A DNA stretch of 54,210 nt, taken from the NCBI RefSeq assembly GCF_045635475.1, contig NZ_JBJGXI010000038.1:1-54210 (forward strand), in the 5' to 3' direction. Positions 52,023-54,210 of this stretch are shown here, one piece after another; positions within the stretch are counted from its first letter, which is position 1; each line of letters begins with the position of its first letter. Below the pieces are notes generated by a model. That model was not told the DNA's origin. It made no database searches and worked only from the letters and a program-made list of their open reading frames with translations. The DNA comes from JBJGXI01 sp045635475. Lineage in GTDB: Bacteria; Bacillota; Bacilli; Bacillales; Amphibacillaceae. The translations under genes and the position numbers were made by a program.

Positions 52023-52195
52023 AAGAATACCCCTCTTCTAAATCGATTATTATGATCAACTATACGTTTAACAGACATTATCTACTATTTATCTCTAAAA
52101 TTCTAACTATTTTCTTTCATTATCAGTAATTTTCACAAATTCTCATTAGATATCAAAAAAATTTGTGAATTTCCGAAAAATATTCGCAATCACTA

Positions 52196-52225
52196 TTGAA
52201 AATGATTCTCATTATCATGTATAAT
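52196..52225 (+). promoter_or_regulatory. Fur-box-overlapped promoter
   Basis: TTGAAA (52196-52201), 18-nt spacer, TATAAT (52220-52225). GAAAATGATTCTCATTATC at 52198-52216 matches 17 of 19 positions of the Fur consensus GATAATGATTATCATTATC and covers the spacer, so iron-loaded Fur would block it. Confidence 0.8.
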
Positions 52226-52231
52226 GTATAT

Positions 52232-52389
52232 AGTTACTTCCAATAGTTATGCTGTACATATGGATGTCTTCCTTATAAATATTCGAGTTATGTTACCCCC
52301 AACCAACAAATTTGAATTATTGATTTTTCAGGGTACATCCATATTATCACGAGAATCGTAGTGTATTAATCTACGGTTCTCATTTTTTT
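52232..52389 (+). ncRNA. Candidate iron-controlled small RNA
   Basis: A ~158-nt unit from the Fur-box promoter to a terminator (GAGAATCGTAG/CTACGGTTCTC, 52351-52381, then TTTTTTT). ATATGGATGT (52258-52267) can pair with ACATCCATAT (52335-52344), enclosing an open region with TTCC and the C-rich TTACCCCCAACCAAC (52292-52306), the sort of sequence with which FsrA-like RNAs pair to ribosome sites. A 23-codon ORF at 52290-52361 lacks a Shine-Dalgarno, so RNA function is favoured. Inference from layout only. Confidence 0.6.
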
Positions 52390-52517
52390 GTTTATAAAAT
52401 GTCGGACGGATAATTGAATACTTAAAACTTCCAATTTATTCATCACTTATCATAGAATGAATTAATATTAAGGCATAAAGCATGTCCTACTACCATATAT
52501 GTAAATTAGGTAAATAA

Positions 52518-52550
52518 AATATTTAATTATAATAATTATAATTAAATATT
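52518..52550. promoter_or_regulatory. PerR box of katA within a 33-bp palindrome
   Basis: TTATAATAATTATAA (52527-52541) is a perfect PerR box and sits in a longer perfect AT palindrome (arms AATATTTAATTATAAT around a central A). About 80-110 nt upstream of katA. Peroxide oxidation of PerR would release it. Confidence 0.85.
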
Positions 52551-52629
52551 GATTTCTATAATGTTTGATTTATAATTAGATATGTATTATTCTTAATCTA
52601 TCAATCTATTAGGGAGAGGTGTTCATATA

Positions 52630-54096
52630 ATGAGCCAAAATGAAAAAAAATACTTAACAACTGCTTCAGGTGCTCCTGTTGGAGATAATCAAAACTCGAT
52701 TACTGCAGGTCATCGTGGACCAACACTAATACAAGATGTACATTTATTAGAAAAGCTAGCACATTTTAACCGTGAAAGAATTCCAGAGCGCGTAGTACAC
52801 GCAAAAGGTGCTGGTGCACATGGATACTTTGAGGTAACAAATGATGTATCAAAATATACAAAAGCTGATTTCTTATCAGAAGTTGGTAAAAAGACACCAA
52901 TGTTTATTCGTTTTTCAACAGTAGCTGGTGAACTAGGTTCTGCTGATACGGTACGTGACCCTCGTGGATTTGCAGTTAAGTTTTACACTGAAGAAGGTAA
53001 CTATGATCTAGTAGGTAACAACACACCTGTCTTCTTTATTCGTGATGCGATCAAGTTCCCAGACTTTATTCATACACAAAAACGTAACCCAAAAACACAC
53101 CGCAAAGATGTAAACGCGATTTGGGATTTCTGGTCTCTTTCACCTGAATCTTTACACCAAATTACAATTCTTCACTCTGACCGTGGTATTCCTGCAACAC
53201 TTCGTCATATGAATGGTTACGGTAGCCACACATTCAAATGGACGAATGCAAACGGAGAATCTGTATTTGTTAAATATCACTTTAAAACAGATCAAGGCAC
53301 TAAAAACTTAGATGCCGACCTAGCGGATAAGCTTGCTGGAGAAAATGCTGATTACCACTTAGAAGACTTATATAATTCAATTGAAGATGGCAATTTCCCT
53401 ACTTGGACACTTAAAGTACAAATTATGCCAGAAGAAGATGCTAAAAACTATCGACTCGATCCATTCGATGTTACGAAAGTATGGCCACATGAAGATTATC
53501 CATTAGTTGAAGTAGGACGTATGGTATTAGATCGTAACCCTGAAAACTATTTCGCTGAAGTTGAACAAGCTGCTTTTTCACCTGGACATTTCGTTCCTGG
53601 TATTGAAGCTTCACCAGATAAAATGCTTCAAGGTCGTTTATTCGCTTATTCTGATGCACATCGTTATCGTGTTGGTGCTAATCATGAATTATTACCAATT
53701 AACCGTCCAAAAGTAGAAGCAAACAACTATCAACGTGATGGTTATATGCGCACGGACAGTAATGGCGGTGGTAGCGTGAACTACGAACCGAATAGTTTTC
53801 AAGGACCAAAGGAAACACCAGAAAACAAAACTACTCCATTTGAAGTAAGTGGATTCGCTGACAGTGTTTCTTATGACAGTGAGGATCATTTCTCTCAACC
53901 TGGCGCATTATTCCGAGATGTAATGAGTGAGGATGAGCGTACTCGTTTAATCAAAAACTTCGCTGACCATATGCGTGACGTAGAAAGAGACGATATTAAG
54001 CTTCGCCAAATTGGTCTCTTCTATAAAGTAGATCCTGAGTTAGGAACTCGTATTGCTGAAGAATTAGGATTGTCAGTTCCTGAAACTGCTAAATAA
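52630..54096 (+). CDS. katA: Catalase
   Basis: Heme catalase that disproportionates hydrogen peroxide. The 488-residue small-subunit clade protein has His57 in RVVHAKGAGAHGYF, Asn130 in VGNNTPVFF and heme-ligand Tyr340 in RLFAYSDAHRYRVG. AGGGAGAGG lies about 9 nt before ATG. Codon use (CGT, GGT, ACA, CCA rich) looks tuned for high expression compared with neighbours. Controlled through the PerR box upstream; single gene with its own terminator. Confidence 0.98.
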   Translation: MSQNEKKYLTTASGAPVGDNQNSITAGHRGPTLIQDVHLLEKLAHFNRERIPERVVHAKGAGAHGYFEVTNDVSKYTKADFLSEVGKKTPMFIRFSTVAGELGSADTVRDPRGFAVKFYTEEGNYDLVGNNTPVFFIRDAIKFPDFIHTQKRNPKTHRKDVNAIWDFWSLSPESLHQITILHSDRGIPATLRHMNGYGSHTFKWTNANGESVFVKYHFKTDQGTKNLDADLADKLAGENADYHLEDLYNSIEDGNFPTWTLKVQIMPEEDAKNYRLDPFDVTKVWPHEDYPLVEVGRMVLDRNPENYFAEVEQAAFSPGHFVPGIEASPDKMLQGRLFAYSDAHRYRVGANHELLPINRPKVEANNYQRDGYMRTDSNGGGSVNYEPNSFQGPKETPENKTTPFEVSGFADSVSYDSEDHFSQPGALFRDVMSEDERTRLIKNFADHMRDVERDDIKLRQIGLFYKVDPELGTRIAEELGLSVPETAK

Positions 54097-54109
54097 TAAT
54101 GTAAAGTTG

Positions 54110-54137
54110 AAAGGTCGTTCTTAGAACGGCCTTTTTT
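54110..54137 (+). terminator. Terminator after katA
   Basis: AAAGGTCGTTCT/AGAACGGCCTTT with a one-base loop region and TTTTTTT tail. Confidence 0.9.
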
Positions 54138-54163
54138 TACTGTCTGTTTTTTTGACACTAAAC

Positions 54164-54210
54164 AGCTAGAATGCGTCGTAACGTAGCGCTCGTGATTTCC
54201 GCTCCGGGCA
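54164..54210. repeat. Dispersed dyad repeat element, copy E (start only, cut by window end)
   Basis: AGCTAGAATGCGTCGTAACG matches the reversed right end of copy A, and GCGCTCGTGATTTCCGCT matches the left end of copy A (GTGCTCGTAATTTCCGCT). The two ends of the element are thus versions of one terminal inverted repeat. Its interior lies beyond the window. Confidence 0.75.

Overview
The window looks like chromosomal DNA of a low-GC, spore-forming, facultatively anaerobic member of the Bacillaceae, probably a halotolerant relative of Oceanobacillus, Virgibacillus or Gracilibacillus. The clues are the splAB spore photoproduct lyase pair, a flotillin/NfeD pair, YtzI-, DUF1360- and YlmA-like genes, strong AGGAGG ribosome binding sites, and pyruvate formate-lyase and AdhE side by side with a PerR-type catalase gene. 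The genus is inferred, not shown. There are no rRNA or tRNA genes, transposase genes, prophage blocks or CRISPR arrays.

Layout. 1-4 kb: ddl, then a YtrA-type GntR/ABC exporter operon. 4-7.5 kb: a nitrilase-family amidase and a BcrA-like ABC exporter with a DUF4064 protein. 7.7-11.5 kb: a PdxK/ThiD-type kinase, DUF456, a LacI regulator, a DJ-1/PfpI protein and a Nudix hydrolase. 11.9-14.5 kb: thiD-thiM-thiE behind a TPP riboswitch. 14.5-17.4 kb: splA-splB, a LOG-family protein and a signal peptidase. 17.4-24.5 kb: a CynX-type MFS transporter, an EAL protein, an NfeD-flotillin operon with an ECF (SigW-like) promoter, a MifM-like arrest peptide with yidC, and ohr. 24.6-27.9 kb: pflB-pflA with an Fnr/Rex-type site. 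28-34.5 kb: a LysE exporter, a YqcI-family protein, an amino acid permease, a TetR regulator with a DHA2 drug pump, and an SDR. 34.9-42.9 kb: iron alcohol dehydrogenase, 6-phospho-beta-glucosidase, YtzI, a PNPOx-like protein, threonine aldolase and adhE. 43-54 kb: an SDR, two nucleoside hydrolases, several small or unknown membrane proteins, two acetyltransferases, a lysozyme-like protein, a bile-acid-symporter-family transporter, YlmA, a candidate Fur-controlled small RNA, and katA.

Common themes are mixed-acid/ethanol fermentation (pflBA, adhE, the iron ADH), redox and peroxide defence (katA, ohr, DJ-1), envelope maintenance (flotillin, YidC, signal peptidase, ABC exporters) and cofactor supply (thiamine, B6).

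The most interesting items are not ordinary genes. (1) A 122-codon ORF overlapping yidC has the layout and key residues of the MifM arrest peptide, and a hairpin covers the yidC Shine-Dalgarno. (2) A dispersed intergenic repeat family is built from 22-bp units at an exact 50-bp spacing, arranged as a large dyad; there are four copies plus a terminal fragment. (3) A ~158-nt transcription unit lies between a Fur box and a terminator, with a C-rich unpaired region. (4) Two further families of palindromic intergenic repeats are present. All of these come from reading the sequence by eye, and the functional statements about them are inference.
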